Positions 1-13,600 of a stretch of DNA of 64,000 nt are shown one piece after another. The notes below the pieces were generated by a model. That model searched no databases. It worked only from the letters and a program-made list of their open reading frames with translations, and was not told where the DNA came from. Position numbers and translations under genes: made by a program. Position 1 is the stretch's first letter; each line of letters begins with the position of its first letter. The DNA comes from Enoplolaimus lenunculus (lineage: Eukaryota; Nematoda; Enoplea; Enoplida; Thoracostomopsidae): assembly GCA_030248215.1 (NCBI GenBank), contig JASANG010002137.1, positions 62,001-126,000 on the forward strand, in the 5' to 3' direction.

Positions 1-497
1 CAGGTTCCTGGTGGGACTATAAAAGAGTGTTTGGATTCTAGATTACATTTGTTGCTTACACTGTAAATTTCAGTGAGTTGATTTTAACTCAGAATGAGTT
101 GAATCACTCAGTCTGAGTTAGGACTTTCAGAACTCAGAAAGTTGAGTTGATTCAATTCATTCTGAGAGAAAGTTGAGTTGATTCAATTCATTCTCAGTTA
201 ATTAATCAACTCACCCAGTGTCAACTCAACTCAGAGTGAGAATCAACTCAACTCAGAGTGAGTTAATGTTTGCTGATATTAATTCAGAAATATCCAACTC
301 GCTAGCTGAATTGATTAATCAACTCATTGGAATTTACAGTGTAGGCTTATAGGGTTTAGCATATACTTAGGCTTAGGAACACACTTTTGCAACGCTTTCG
401 CTTAGGCTTAGGCTTATGAATACGCTTAATCTTAGGCTTACGAATACGCTTAATCTATTGCTACGGCCTAAGAGTATAACATTGGCCCAAGCTTTTA
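1..497. mobile_element. hAT-like MITE of the GGCCCATGT type, cut by the window start
   Basis: The stretch matches the small element at 47055-47190 in several blocks (a 'tataaaagagt' segment, 'acgcttaatct', and an end reading 'aacattggccc'). Its left end lies outside the window, and it is split by another element at 59-341. The right half has several copies of 'cttaggctta', which look like internal expansion of the element. Confidence 0.5.
59..341. mobile_element. TA-flanked MITE (Tc1/mariner-like) nested in the element at 1-497
   Basis: Terminal inverted repeats of about 24 bp begin CACTGTAAATTTCAGTGAG on the left and mirror it on the right with two differences. Both ends abut a TA dinucleotide (57-58 and 342-343), the target duplication used by Tc1/mariner. 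The interior consists of many copies of GAGTTGA and TCAACTCA, which can fold on themselves. There is no open reading frame. Confidence 0.65.
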
Positions 498-714
498 TCG
501 CGCATTCTCTGTTTCACCAGTACGTAACCGGTTAATTTATTTCTCTCTCCTATTAAATTAATATGCGTTTATTTTATAAGTCGTGCCTGCCAAATTGCAA
601 TAAAATGTGTAGTTTTCAGTATGTGAATAAATTAGGAGATTTGTAACATTAAATAATGCGATTTGGCATGCATGGACTTGTAGATGATCGCATCAAAAAT
701 TGATACCTACTTAC

Positions 715-3700
715 CTGTAGGCCTGCAGTCGAAAATCTGGCAATCGTAAATTATCTTCGTTCATAATAACTACGGGTTCTTCTGCTTTCCACCACAGCTT
801 TACCTACAGTATTTAATTTGTAATATTACACGTTTTAAATTTCGTATAACAGGCTCTAATGTTTCAAAGATTAGACATCAGATGTTAACGCTTGCAAACA
901 TGACATCCAAGCCATGAACTTCACTTTCCCAATTTCGAACGTGGTTCACTTCAGGAGACATATAACAAACTTTTCCCGTCTGAAACATCCCAAAACAGTA
1001 AACTTACTCGTTCATTGTTGAACGAATAGCTTTCCAAAACCAGCGAACATAACTGTAGGTCCATCGGAAAATATGTAAGGTCCATAAGACAAGGAGCTCT
1101 GACCTGCCAACAGTAGACAGCAACAATTAGCTTTTTAAAAAAATTTTTTTATTGTCTGCAATGTTTGTACTCTTTCTATTGTTTTGTGGAAAATGATTGT
1201 AAATTTTCTAAGGAAGGACGCAGTTTCGGCTAAAAAATTTTGACACTTTTATGTGAAACTGTGCAAACTGTGCAAAAATATTTAAACGAAATGCGCTAAC
1301 TATAACAAACTTCTCGATTTAAATGCCCAAAAATTGACAAATTTTGGCTAAATCCTTTTATTTCAGTGAAATGCCGCAAAATCGTATGGTTGTTAAAAAG
1401 TTGCAAATAGTGCAACGGCTTAAAAATTCATAAAATATTTTATCACGGCATTTTTTATTTTAGCGTCGTTTAAAATTGAACAAATCCAGCTTTCGGTTTT
1501 CGATTTCTGTTTAACAACGTTTTCCAATTATTGATTTTGTTCTGCTCAATCGTATTTCGCAATTTGTTAACAAAATGTTTAGCTGATACAGGTCATGATC
1601 TTCGAAAAGTTTTTATGCGTAAATGACCGATTTGTATTCATGTTTCTGTATGGTTTAGAACTTTTGCTGCATTGATATAGTTCACTTTGGCACAAAGTTT
1701 CACATTTTATCATGATTTGCGTATTTAATAAAATACATTTTGCGCATTTAATTAAAAACAATTTAATGGATTTTACGATCCAGCCCTGTTCTATACATGG
1801 TCCGATGTTTGCAATATTCACCGTAATTAAACATGAAAAAAATTTACACAGTTGATATTCAATAGGATTAAGTAGGCATATTTTGTCCAATTTAACAGCT
1901 TTAGTTTATTGTCAACAATTTTGCACAGTTCACACATTTGCGTTGCGCGTTTAATACACAGCTACGTTAGCACAAACCTTTATTCGGTAATTGAGCCACG
2001 TTGTCCCATTCGGGTAGACCATAAGAAAAATATTTGGCGTCGGTGATTGGTGAACGACCGTTTCTTTACTGTTTACAAAACACACGTTTGGCACCCAAAT
2101 GTGATCAAGCATACGATAACTGAGTGTAATATTAGGAAGACATGTCGTCAAATGATTGTATTTTAATCCAACATCACTCCATATCTGAGAAATAAATTAT
2201 AACGAAATTTGGTCAATTTTTACAGCTGAATCTGTTTGCAAGGAATTCGAAAATCTTGTGGCAGTTTGAAAACGAAATGTTTCAAAGCAAATATCGGTAT
2301 GTTTCGCTACGAGTACGCTTCATTTTAAACTGGAATAGAAAAAACCTATAGCAAAAAATACAACAGATTTTAAGCTGCGTTTTTTTAGGTTTTTTCATAA
2401 TCTTCAAACTATAAGCATTACAAATTATAATTTCAAATTTGCTTTTCATTTTAGCAAAATATTAAGAAAAAATTTTATCGGCGTAGCCCATCAGTAAGCA
2501 ATTTAAAAGATGTTTTTAGGACAAATGTTTATATGTGAGTTTATCAAGTTGTCGCTTAATGTTGACAAATTTTAAACTAAGAGGACTCGATTGTAAAATC
2601 CTTAAAGTTTTGTCGAATAATGAATGTTACTTTTGAAACGCAAAAGCTCCATATTGCAGCGATAGAACGTTATCTACAATGTATATGTTACATTTTTACT
2701 CATTTTTTAACGAGCAGTGAGCGAATAGAGGTATATCATCTGAAACTATAATTTGAGACGAAATCTTGATTTTCATAATTATATCTGCAAACAAAAACGT
2801 TCTTGAGCATAAGCGGATATGATGTATGAAATTTTTTAATTAGTATTTTTCCGCCATTACAGTTGAGAATTGAGACATGTACACACATTTACTGGCATTT
2901 TTAAAATTAAAAAAATTAGCGGATGCATCCAAGTATTTCAAATTTTGATCAATTTCATTGTTTATATGTCAAATCGAACAATTACCGTAAATCTTTAATC
3001 ATGAAAAATAGACTACCTACATTCAACACTTATTAAAGTACGTTTTAATGTTTCGAACTCAACTTTATTTGGTCCTGGAGTCATTTGCACTACAATTAGG
3101 GATAATTGACATTCATGGACTGTAATTAAGGTTTGACTCCTATTGGTCTCAAAATGGGGACCCCCTCTTATTCGGGTCGCTACATTAACCAGTTAGGAGC
3201 ATAAAAATAACGAAATCTCCGGTATTTCGACCAATGCATAGAACTGGGCCGTAACCAAATCCAGTTTTTATCGCAAGCGGATGTCCGATTACGGCCTGCT
3301 AATACAGTCTCGCACAAACCTGACTAAACAGCAAATCGAGCGTAAAACTCGATGTAATTTCAGATATTTCTGATATCGCTTGAATAACAACTTCAGTTTC
3401 GACATCGACACCGTGTTTATCCGGAAGCGTATCCTTATCATAGTTGTTGGTTCGAAAAATATGACTTAAAACACTGCGAGCAAGCGTTTCATTAGCACCT
3501 GAACAAGTACCATCTTTATTATGAAAAATATCGCCGTAGAAAAATTCTCTCACAATATCTGCACCAACAATTTGACGCTTTTCTGGGCTGTTTGAATTTG
3601 AATTTAGATTAATTTGAAATGGAGCACCAATCGAAGATTCGAATGATTTTGTTGGAGGCATAATGTTTAATGACACTGCGGAATGGGCCTTAAAATGGCC

Positions 3701-3751
3701 AATAATATTGTTTATTGTAATAAGGCAACGAATGAGGCTTGTTAGTATCAT
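715..3751 (-). CDS. Cys-loop ligand-gated ion channel, extracellular domain (partial, 4 exons)
   Basis: Exons on the minus strand are 3751-3320, 2184-1978, 1103-1008 and 803-715; the first three junctions are phase 0, the last exon ends in phase 2, and the gene runs off the left edge. The product would be a pentameric neurotransmitter-gated channel subunit in the plasma membrane. Seen: a hydrophobic N-terminus that could be a signal peptide; the block SEISEITSSFTLDLLFSQ followed by IWSD (family pattern: sensing strand, then a Trp-x-Asp motif); HIWVPNVCFVNSKE (family W-x-P-D-x-F-x-N-x-K); YPNGT; and a canonical Cys-loop CLMDLTYFPMDLQLC with 13 residues between the cysteines. The exon after it gives KLWWKAEEPV and LRLPDF, resembling GABA-A, glycine and GluCl anion channels. 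Transmembrane helices M1-M4 are not in the window, so ion selectivity cannot be judged. The start codon at 3751 is the first Met of the open frame; an earlier 5' exon is possible. Confidence 0.85.
3045..3200 (+). repeat. Interspersed repeat family D, partial copy
   Basis: Contains 'ggtcctggagtca', 'tggactgtaatta' and 'ctcaaaatgggg', also found in the same order at 7940-8300 and 22010-22235 and on the opposite strand at 59155-59495. It lies just downstream of the first ion-channel exon, in its intron 1. Confidence 0.55.
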
Positions 3752-3840
3752 TTTGTGGCGAGATCTAATTTTTAAAACACTGAAAATTGATGCTATTATA
3801 TCAATTAGCTGAGTATATACTTATACCTATTCATTCACAA

Positions 3841-4214
3841 TGGCTGGGTTTCTGAAACCCTACTTAAGTACAAATTGGTACTTAAGTACGTGCCAAGTAA
3901 TTACTTAACCAATTTGTCGTTTTTAAAAGCGTACTTAAGTTCAGCAAATACTTGAGTCACTGACTAAATTTGCTTGATTACAGATTAACAGTTCAAGCGT
4001 ATTAACTTTGGTGTAGCTAAAATTGGAGACTCATGGTGCCTCCTTAACATAAAGAACATTGATTACTCTCTTGTTATCAACATGGCTCACGTTTGGCGTT
4101 CATTTGTTTTTGTTAAAAAGTTAAGTATCTATTTAAGTCGTTGACTTATTAAATTTTATACTTAATCATAACTTAAGTACTAAATACATAAGTAAGATTT
4201 CAGAAACCCAGCCA
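3841..4214. mobile_element. MITE with 17-bp perfect inverted ends, possibly Harbinger-like
   Basis: The left end TGGCTGGGTTTCTGAAA is the exact reverse complement of the right end. The interior is built of 'acttaagta' palindromes. The end sequence resembles PIF/Harbinger termini, but I could not find the expected 3-bp TWA duplication, so the superfamily is tentative. It lies upstream of the ion-channel start. Confidence 0.6.
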
Positions 4215-4589
4215 CTATTTTGTAACTCGTACAGCTGCCGCTGGGGTGAGCAACATAAACGGAGAAACGTGCAAATTTGTAAACTAGCCTTTTCTCAAAT
4301 GAATTTTGTTACGTCGAATAAAAGACCTCATTTCATTTCAGGTTTCAAATCGCAGTCACATTGGTGGAAGGCGATCACCATCACCAATCAGATAATTGGG
4401 CCTTACACTTGAGCCCTAGAGAGGTCACACGGCTGAAGGAGATCTTGCACTGAGTAGAAGCTTGTTTATAATTGTTAAACCCTGCATTTGTGCATTCACG
4501 TGCACATATTTCTTTGTTACTCACAGTCAACTAAGACTACTCTATGTGACCAGAGGCTGACAAATGTTATGAAACCCAAAAAATGTAAC

Positions 4590-4790
4590 TTAATAGGGAC
4601 CTTATCATTTTATCACGAAAAAATTTTCTGAGGAAAAAAATTAAAAGGTTTTATCACAAAAGAATTTCTACGGTAAAAATTGTATTTTTTGTTACAAAAA
4701 ATTGTCTGCGGTGGAAAATTGTAAGGTAGGGGAAACCTTACCATTTTATCACAAGAAAATTCTGAAGGGGCCTTCGCTCCCCCGCTCCCT
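4590..4790 (+). repeat. AT-rich imperfect tandem repeat
   Basis: Four decayed units of about 45-55 bp, each around 'ttttatcacaaaa' followed by 'ttctgngg'. No coding capacity. Confidence 0.45.
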
Positions 4791-4974
4791 CTGGATCCGT
4801 TAGTGAATGTAGCAAAAGGGCGTCCACTTCCATCGCTCCAGTATACCCCTTTTTGCTATCTGTCAATTTTGTTTACAATTTTTTATTATTTAATTACTTG
4901 CACTGGAGTTTGTGAAATCATTGCATTTCGAGTGCGCGATATATGTTATGTATTGTGAAATAGGCCAGGTGTAG

Positions 4975-5800
4975 ATTCGGTCGAAAAGGTTACTTCAGTG
5001 GAACGTAGCACAGATTTTGGAAATGACACACAAATCAAACAATCGGCATACTGCGCAGCATACGTACGACGTCCAATGATAGAAATGAACATGATAAAAT
5101 ATTGGCTAATGGCACAATTGAATCATCAAACAGTCCATAGTCGTCCCCAATAGTTATAAAACCGGCAAAAACGGTTCAATTCCAACTGCGTTAGTAATGG
5201 AAAAGTGAACAAAATTAAGAGCATGATACATACCTACTACCCAGAGTAAACGACGCGCTTGACATTTTAACAGGCAATGACAAAAATTCTCACAACTGAA
5301 ATATATGCTCAGGTTATTGGCGCATTCCTGTTAAGAAGTCAGATGTATGGAAAAAATTCAAAGTTATACCAATTGGCTTCAAAATGCACCGGGAACAATT
5401 CTGCGATTAATGGAGAAAAATGTTTAGCTTGCACTGTTGATACTATAGTTTTCGGTGACATATTTGAAAAACGTTTTTAACCGCGTTTGTTAGCCAATTT
5501 GAAAGCAAAAGGCCAGAATTTTGTTTTTACGTGAAGAGGTACCATATCTAGGACATATATCATAACTGAACATGAAATTAAAGTGAATCCTGGTAAAATT
5601 GACAAAGCACCTAGTTTGATATTCCAAAAAAACGTAAAACAATTAGTCTCTTTTGGTCTTGCATCGTATTATGTGATTTCACCGACATTTAATCTGTTAT
5701 TTTTACCCAATACGCTAAAATGTCGATTTTGTTTGGTCTAAACCACGCTAAGAATCTTTTGATGTCGTAAAACGGGTCTTTGCCCAGCACCAATACTCAA
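4975..5800 (+). mobile_element. Ty3/Gypsy-like LTR retrotransposon fossil, pol fragment
   Basis: Short blocks of translated sequence in plus orientation resemble the reverse transcriptase region of Ty3/Gypsy (Metaviridae) pol. The fragment is heavily broken, in many places, and looks old. I could not define LTRs, gag, integrase or a target duplication, so the outer limits are approximate. Confidence 0.5.
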
Positions 5801-7730
5801 TTGGATGACTGGTATAGCGCACCTAATTTAAATAGATACGGATGGTACAATGTTTGTCGTTCGGAGATTTCCGCAGCCGCACGGCACCGCAGTACGGTGA
5901 GGGATGGTGCCGGACGTCATCAAAAGCATAGCGCCATCATATAAGTATACCTATACTTATCTCAAACTCAAAAGACGAAGCATTCGAAACACTAACCAGT
6001 TCTCATACACAAGCTACACTGCAGGACCGAGCTTATGACAGTATCTAGCAACTAGCAAGATGTAAGAAGAGAAACGTTTCCAATATCATACTGAATTATT
6101 AGAACATTTCTGACATTAACTATGATTGGAAAATAGACCAAAGTCAAACAGCTCTAAATATACCAACAACCTACCGAAAAAAACAAATCTACTCCCAAAA
6201 ATCGTCAAGAATTTGGTTCAATATTTTGGCTCAGGTTTCAATACAGAATTTTTTTCGCAAGCGTGAACTACTTTAGCGGTGAAATTATGCGCATTTATTC
6301 CAAAGATATTTTTTGCACAACTGCATTTCGGATATGCGGATACATATTTCTTTTCGGATAACAGGATATTGTTCGTATACGGATATCCGGCGCCCATCTA
6401 TAATTAACATGCAAGGTCCGCTTGGTAAAACTCAATAGAAAACCGTTATTCAGTTGTTTTTCCTGATCAATTTAAAAAAATGGCCTGAAGTTTTTTCAGA
6501 TTAATTTCATCCAAAACCATAGTTCGCAAAATCGTTGAAGAAATTTGGCAAGCGTTGTTTACGAAAAATTTACACAAAATTCTAATTTGCATGTCAGCTC
6601 TCTTATTGAAAATGTACTGGAAATCTTCAATTTTGCGGCTAGCTATACGATTTGAGGAAAACATGCTGCAAAATTTCAAGGAAAAAATAGCGTATAGGAC
6701 AGCTGCTACTTACAAGCTGTTTGATACAACAAGTTATGCCACAAATGTCTTGTCACATGACACAATGACTAAATTTAAATTTTTATATTGAGGAAGAGTA
6801 AGTCTAGAGAATTATGTTTAGAATTGAAGTAATTATAGCACTACGTATAAAGATGACGTTATAGTTTTTGGCTGTATTAATGATCTAAGCCCGTATCCTC
6901 AAATGCACGTAGCACCTATTATCAGTTGGTAATAGGTTTTGCAACTTTAGAACCAGGGAATTTCGGTGTTTGAAATTCTGCACATTTATTGCACTAGATT
7001 TACTGTACATATGTTAGTTTGAAAACCTGTTACTAATTGATGATAGGTGCAATATGCGTTTGCAAATTTTAAATAATCAAATACATTCTAAATTTTACAA
7101 CAAAATTGATTGAACAAGCAAACAAATTCTTTTAAGGAATTGAACACTAACTTTGAATGCTAGCTGCAATCCTTACGTGAACTGAAAATTACTATCTGTG
7201 AACTTTTCCACGTTTTATCCTCATAGTTCTACAAAAGCCCAGTCTGTCGGTTTGTGTTTTCATCAGTTATTGCAACTGAGGTATGGCAAGGATCGACATC
7301 AGAATGTGACATTTTCGCAATCATGCAGTGACACTGAATTTGCCTTTATTTTCAAGTGGTAGTAATAAACTAGAGTTTTACATCAGAATGTGTATGGAGC
7401 TAAAGAACTAAGCAAATTAATCACAACTTGTTTCTAACACAATACGACTTTGCTCACGTTATATATATATATGCAAGGAATAACTTTAACCGTCCTCAGA
7501 ACCCGAAACCAGTATTTGGTTCGGTTCATTTATAATTTACGCCAGATCGCTTGTTTAAATTGACTAACTTAATTTTGGCTGTCTTGTCATTGAGCTAAAA
7601 CCTATGCTAACTTAATTTCCATTGCAAAAAAATTTCTGGACCACTGATTTGGTAGGTAGTTTACGGCAATAGTCGTTCGATTGTACGATAGCAAAACTTC
7701 AGTATTTAGCTCAGCTTTTAGGCAGGGTAG
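5801..7730. other. Intergenic, no gene seen
   Basis: AT-rich DNA with only short overlapping open frames that look like chance. Fragments such as 'ggatatccggc' near 6385 are probably worn transposon ends. No exon with supporting splice sites was found. Confidence 0.5.
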
Positions 7731-7779
7731 AACCGGAGGTGTGCTTCAGGCTCCATCATAGAAATTCTGCCGCAATTTC

Positions 7780-8310
7780 GGCAGTGACATTTAGCATAGT
7801 TTATTGTATGGTTCGGTGTGTTTGGCTAACTTCTGGCACAACATTGAGCAATAAATTGCCTGTATTTTCTAAAAAAATAAGTGTAGTCAAAAATTTTGAC
7901 AACTCTTGTAACAGAGATTTGGTAAAAATTAAAGGATGTGCCGATCCGTTGGGTGGACTGATATTGATTTGGCTTCTCCAGGGGGAACCACCTGTCATTC
8001 GGATTACGGACTGTTATTTTTTAACCCACGCTCTGCCACCTTTCGTTACTGATATATCTGGTACTGCAATTATCCGTTAAATGAAACATTTGTTTTGTAT
8101 CAAAAACTTGAGCTATAATGCAAGGTTATAGTTAGGAATATACTTTTAAAACTTATGTATGCTTTAATACAGTTTCGAACTCTACTTTATTTGGTCCTGG
8201 AGTCACTTATGGAATACAGACTCTAAGTAGGGTTTAGGGACTCTAACCGCGTACGGAATCTTGTTAAATACGGAATCCTATTGATTGGGACTCAAAATGA
8301 GATGTTATGT
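7780..8310 (+). repeat. Interspersed repeat family D, long copy
   Basis: Matches the opposite-strand copy at 59155-59495 over several blocks: 'ggattacggactgttatt', 'ttcgttactgatat', 'ggtcctggagtca' and 'gggactcaaaatg'. It overlaps a 113-codon open frame that I regard as chance. Class not determined; clear inverted ends were not found. Confidence 0.55.
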
Positions 8311-10694
8311 GCAAAAAATGTAAGCAAAGTTCCGGTCATATTCTTGCAGTGCCAATGCCGATGCCCACAAAATGCGTCGATCATTAGCGATGATGATTAA
8401 TCGGCAAATCCGTATACTAAAAGTATTGCACATTACACATCATTTAACCAAATAACTTCGCTTCAACTGTGGTAATTTGTGTTGGCCTCTGGCTCTGGCA
8501 ATTTATGTTGGCCTCAGGCTCTGGTTACGGCGTGTTGCACATGCAGCAGCATCTTGGTATTAGGTAGCTTCAAGCGTAAAAACTAAACTAAGCCATTGTA
8601 CATATTTAGATTGTATTATCTATACTTAACGGTTTTATAACTTTTGATAAAAATGAAAACGTTATAAACGTCTATAAATTTTAGTCACTTTTTCACTGAG
8701 ACAACTGCTTCGGTCATTGACTGTAATGCACACCATTAGTAAACAAAAACAATATAGCTGCAAACGGAACTACATTCTCGCCGTTTAACGTTTTCTGCAA
8801 TACATAGAAGCCCCGTGCGCATTCACTGCATAAAAGGAGAAATGAAGATGCATTATCGCCGCTAATCACCACACATCTTGTACGCATTTACACAAACTAT
8901 ATTTCTTTACTAAATAAAATGACACGCAATGAAGGTAGCGTTCTACATTTATACAGAAAATAAAAAATGGAAATAAGTGATAAACGGATAGTAAAAATAA
9001 CAGAAACGGATATTGATAAAATGGCTGCTGAAATGAAAAACGGATATTTACGTATAAATGTTCAAAATACGATTTAATTCTCCACCGATACGCAATTGGA
9101 ATGTTGTAAAAGCAGTGAAACTTTAATATAATTGTGGATGATTTTATTAGCTGAAGGAACTTGCATAAAAATATCATATCAGGTTTTCTGGTTGTTTTAC
9201 GCATGAGGATCTTTTTGCTTTGCGGCGAAATTCGTTTGAAGTTTCGATTTAGAACAAACGCTTTAAAAAGAAACCTTAGCGTCACAAGCTCGAAAACATA
9301 CGAAAATTAACTCCGGATATCTGAAACAAGCAATTAGATTTCATGCAAGAATTAGTCAGATATCCGGATATGACAAAATCTGATGCCTATTATTAGTCAT
9401 ACACCGAATCAAACACAAAAATCCAAACTAAAAGTTCATTTCAATTCAATAAACAATAAAATAAGCACAATAAATTTTGAGATGCTCAGTCGGGTAACAT
9501 TCCATTAAACAATATTAGGGTAGCATCAAAAATGACAGATATAAATATAAATAATTACGAAGATTACACAATCAATACACGCTTCCAAACAGAACACATG
9601 TGTTCAGAACACCTTAAAGCAAATAAGCATTAAAAAGAAAGTTAACAAATTGTTAATGGATTCGGATAACAGACAGCGAACCAAAATCAAAAGCGAACAG
9701 CTACTGAAGAAATAATATGATTTTTCATCAAAATTCGCCACACTTATTACCTAAAAACGTTTTTATACGTTGGTTACTTCACAACTGAAACCTAATGTGT
9801 AGCCAACACGTACATAGCACAATCGGCCTGCCCATTTACAACTGAACTATTCAGGGTGCAACGATTGAACAGCAAGAAACTGTTTTGTTACTGCGAAACG
9901 TCAATACAAAATTTACAATTACCCATGGCAGTAAAAAATTTGCTACAAATCCAAGATACATAATAACCAAAAATAATAAAAATAATGAAAATCACACATT
10001 TTAGATTTACGACCTGAGTGCAACAATAGTAATTAAGCCCAAATATAATGACTACGACGTATGATTAAAATATTATAATGTATAAATATAATCATGTTCG
10101 ATTACTCACAGACATCGCTACAACAGTTATTGAATTTAACCAATTTTTTGTTGGAGCAGATTCTGTAACTAGAATATAAAACAACTTCTGTATATTTTTA
10201 ACGATTTGATTATCAAGTTTTATCATATTAACTCATACACGAAAGTTTTTATCTGACAGATTATCAAAAAGTTAAGTGAATTGCAAAGCCACTCAGTTAA
10301 AATTAAACACTTTTAAAATACAAAATTTTCAGGCACAACTCCACTAACAACAATAAACTATTTCATAATTATTTCCGTAATTTCACATCCAAGTATATTG
10401 GCTGCTTTGTTTTCATGAGACCAGTCGAATCGAGTTCAAGCGGTATCTAGAAACATGCAAAATTATACCGCTGCATAAACGTAATTTTGTTTAACCGGAT
10501 GTAATAACACCGTCCTGTTTTCGTTTCCGGTCAAAATCAATCTCCGTCTCTATAAAACTTAGAAATACTAGAAAATTACTGATAACCTTATTCACTGTTG
10601 ACAAAAAAATATATCATTCTTCAAACTTTATACTTAACGATTTGTTTTCCTTTTTCGTTTCCATTACTGTGAACACGAGCCGTTTCCGTTAAGT
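8311..10694. other. Intergenic, downstream of the P450 gene
   Basis: AT-rich and without recognisable exons on either strand. A 139-codon minus-strand frame at 8866-9285 is Phe/Tyr/Leu/Lys-rich, as expected of AT-rich chance frames, and resembles nothing I know. The 3' untranslated region of the P450 must lie at its right edge. Confidence 0.5.
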
Positions 10695-13600
10695 TTAGTA
10701 CCCGTTTACACTACCCGTGGTTTCTCCAACAGAATCCTCGGCTATATCACAAGGGCGTTCAAGCGGTAACTGTCATCACTGACATCTGCAAGCAAAGCTT
10801 GTACAGAATGAATAAAACTAAAAACGAACTAACCACTGTTTTTTCGCAAGGACTAAATTCAAACGTTTTGATCAAATTTGCAAGACACATCTTCATTTCG
10901 ACAACAGCAAACCGCATGCCAATGCAATTGCGTGGACCATAGCCAAAAGGTAAAAATGTCAAAGGATCTCTGAGGCTTCTCTGTTCCGGCAAGAATCTAT
11001 GAAAATCAGTAAACTGCATTGAAATGGTAAATATGAGAAAAAATTGATAACAAATATAACTTAAAGGTCAAACTATCCATATAGTAACAAACAAAATCAA
11101 TTCATTTATGGCAATTTATCTCGTTTCTACACGAAAACATAACATAGACATGTTAATTTCCATGTAATCTGCAGTTTTGTTTTTGTAAACATGGTATAAA
11201 CAAAGGTATTTTAATCTATAAACCAAGGCGCAGCCGAATTTCCGATTCCGATTAGAATACCATTCAAAACGAGTTCCGATTCCGATTGCACAATCAATCG
11301 GAATCGGAATTCTGACATTTTAATTTTAGGCCTACTCGTTGTGATATGTTGCATAAAAATTCTGCATCAGGTATCTATTCAATTGTTTTCGATTAGTTCA
11401 CTTATCAATAATTGATTGTTGTTTTGCTTTACAGAGCCAACAAATGATTGCCAATTTGTTCATGCGACCTTTTTGAGAATTTTTGCCAACCAACAGACAC
11501 CCTAAATCAATTATGCTTATAAATACAAATTATCCGTATAGTCACAAAATTTACACTTCCGATTCCGCTTCCGATTATGGTTTGGTGTTCCGATTCCGAT
11601 TTCGGTATAATCCAGTTCCGCTTTACACCCTGCTGTAAGCTTATATACACCTTTCGGGATCAAATGTTTTCGGATTTTCATAAAACTCTTCTGAATGATG
11701 AATAACGTAGACGGGTACGACGACAGCAGTTTCCGACGGAATAGTTATATCGTCGGTTAGTTTGTACGGCTTGGAAGATATACGATCTATCCTACAATAA
11801 ATAGTGCTAGAATAAACATGTGCAATCATTCACTGCCACACACAATATAAAATCGACATCTCGACATCTCAGCATACTTCGATACTGCGAAGGACCATAA
11901 GTTTATAATAGCTGGCCAGCCAAAGTTTAGATTTAATATTCACAAAAACTAACCGAACACCAGTTATTATGGTCTTAAGCTTAACACCAGTTAATATTTT
12001 CCAAAGCTTACAGCGTTTAATTCCCCTTGTTATTCTTAACACTACTAAAATTAGCATGCATGCGTCAACAATAAGGTTGTTATACGAAAATTTATTACCC
12101 AAGGCAGTTCTCGCAATCAATGCAAATCTCCTTAATGACCGCAAGCAAAACGAAGTGATTCACACCACTCTTTACATACCTGCCGACAGCAGGATACATT
12201 CGCAGTGACTCCAATATACACGCTTCCAGATATGTAAACTCAAGAAGGTCGTCGTACGTCATCTTGTTCTGAAACATACTGCAGTTTATAATGTATGAAG
12301 GTTCCTACGTAACTTAGAATAGCAAAACCTTTGATAGCAATAAAAACTACACTTTGCGATGGGTTAAGATATCATATACCGATAATATACTTCGACTGAA
12401 CCATTTTAACGAATTCTGTCACAGCTTATACCTTGAAAGAGGTCGGCCAATAAATGTGGTCGGAAAGAATATATTCACGCTAGGCCTTCAACAGTCAAAT
12501 AAAAGCAATAGCTTCAAAGCAATGCGGATTTTTATATGTTTTCTCGTCCCTTCCCTTTCTGCTTTCACAGTGGGCCCAGGCTCCGTGACACCTCTACAAT
12601 TTGCTTACAGTCTGTGAACATTTTTCTTGAATCTCTTCATAACAGCGCTGTTGTATTTCGTTATTAACTGCTATGTTGTATAAAATAAATGATAAAGTTG
12701 TTGCTGTGGTATCGTATCCAGCTAATAAAAATATCAACATTTGGGCAATCATCTCTACATCTCGAATAGCTAAAACAAACATTAAAAATTATCTTAAAAC
12801 AACAATTACAATTTAATCGACACAATTTAATACCTACATCTACTGAAATTTTACATGTGACCTGAACATCATGGCAAACTGCTATCAAGGATGAAGGGCG
12901 ACAATATTTTAGACATCATCGTTTTATTTTTCAGTGAAAGGAATTTACCAGCAAACCCACTCGGATCTATGAATCTGCGCCTGGTTTGTTTACTCTACAT
13001 ACATTTTATGTTTGACATTTGATTGTACAAAAGAAATGAAGTACCCGAATAAACAAAAACAAAGCAGTGATATCAAAATCGAAATATATTATATTCGTTT
13101 AAAAAAGTCTGTTGTTGTGAACACTATAATTAAATCCAACACCTAAAGTATATACAGGGTGCAGCCGGAAATTAATTTATCGGATACTGAATTTTTTACC
13201 GGAACCGAATAATAACCGGATACAACAAGTGAATATGAACACTGTTGAAAGTAGTGTGTTAAAATGTTTACTTGTGTGTCAAAAGTAGTTCTATAGTATT
13301 CCGGACTACAACCGTAAATATCTGGTCGAACCCCGAGTTAGTGTATAGTATAAAAATACAGCATCAATCTTACGCTCTCGTGAACTTTGTGTTTCGTTTG
13401 GCGCCGTATCTTGACTTTGCCCACGTGGATTTTCAACCGTACGCTCAATTTCAGCGTTCAATAATAATTGCAAGAAGTCTGGGGGGTTCTGCAATAAACA
13501 TTTTAACGATTAAAAAACTAACCGATAATATAAAAGTGATTAGGCTGTATAAATCATTAGTGCATATGTACATGCTTCAGCTTAGGGTTCACCTTGGGGC

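Noticed and set aside
355-470. Several TTAGGC hexamers suggesting a telomeric repeat
   Set aside because: The copies are irregular, interrupted and part of the MITE-like sequence related to 47055-47190; not a tandem telomere array.
8866-9285. 139-codon minus-strand frame as a possible membrane protein
   Set aside because: Its Phe/Leu/Tyr/Lys-rich composition is what AT-rich DNA gives by chance; no recognisable motif.
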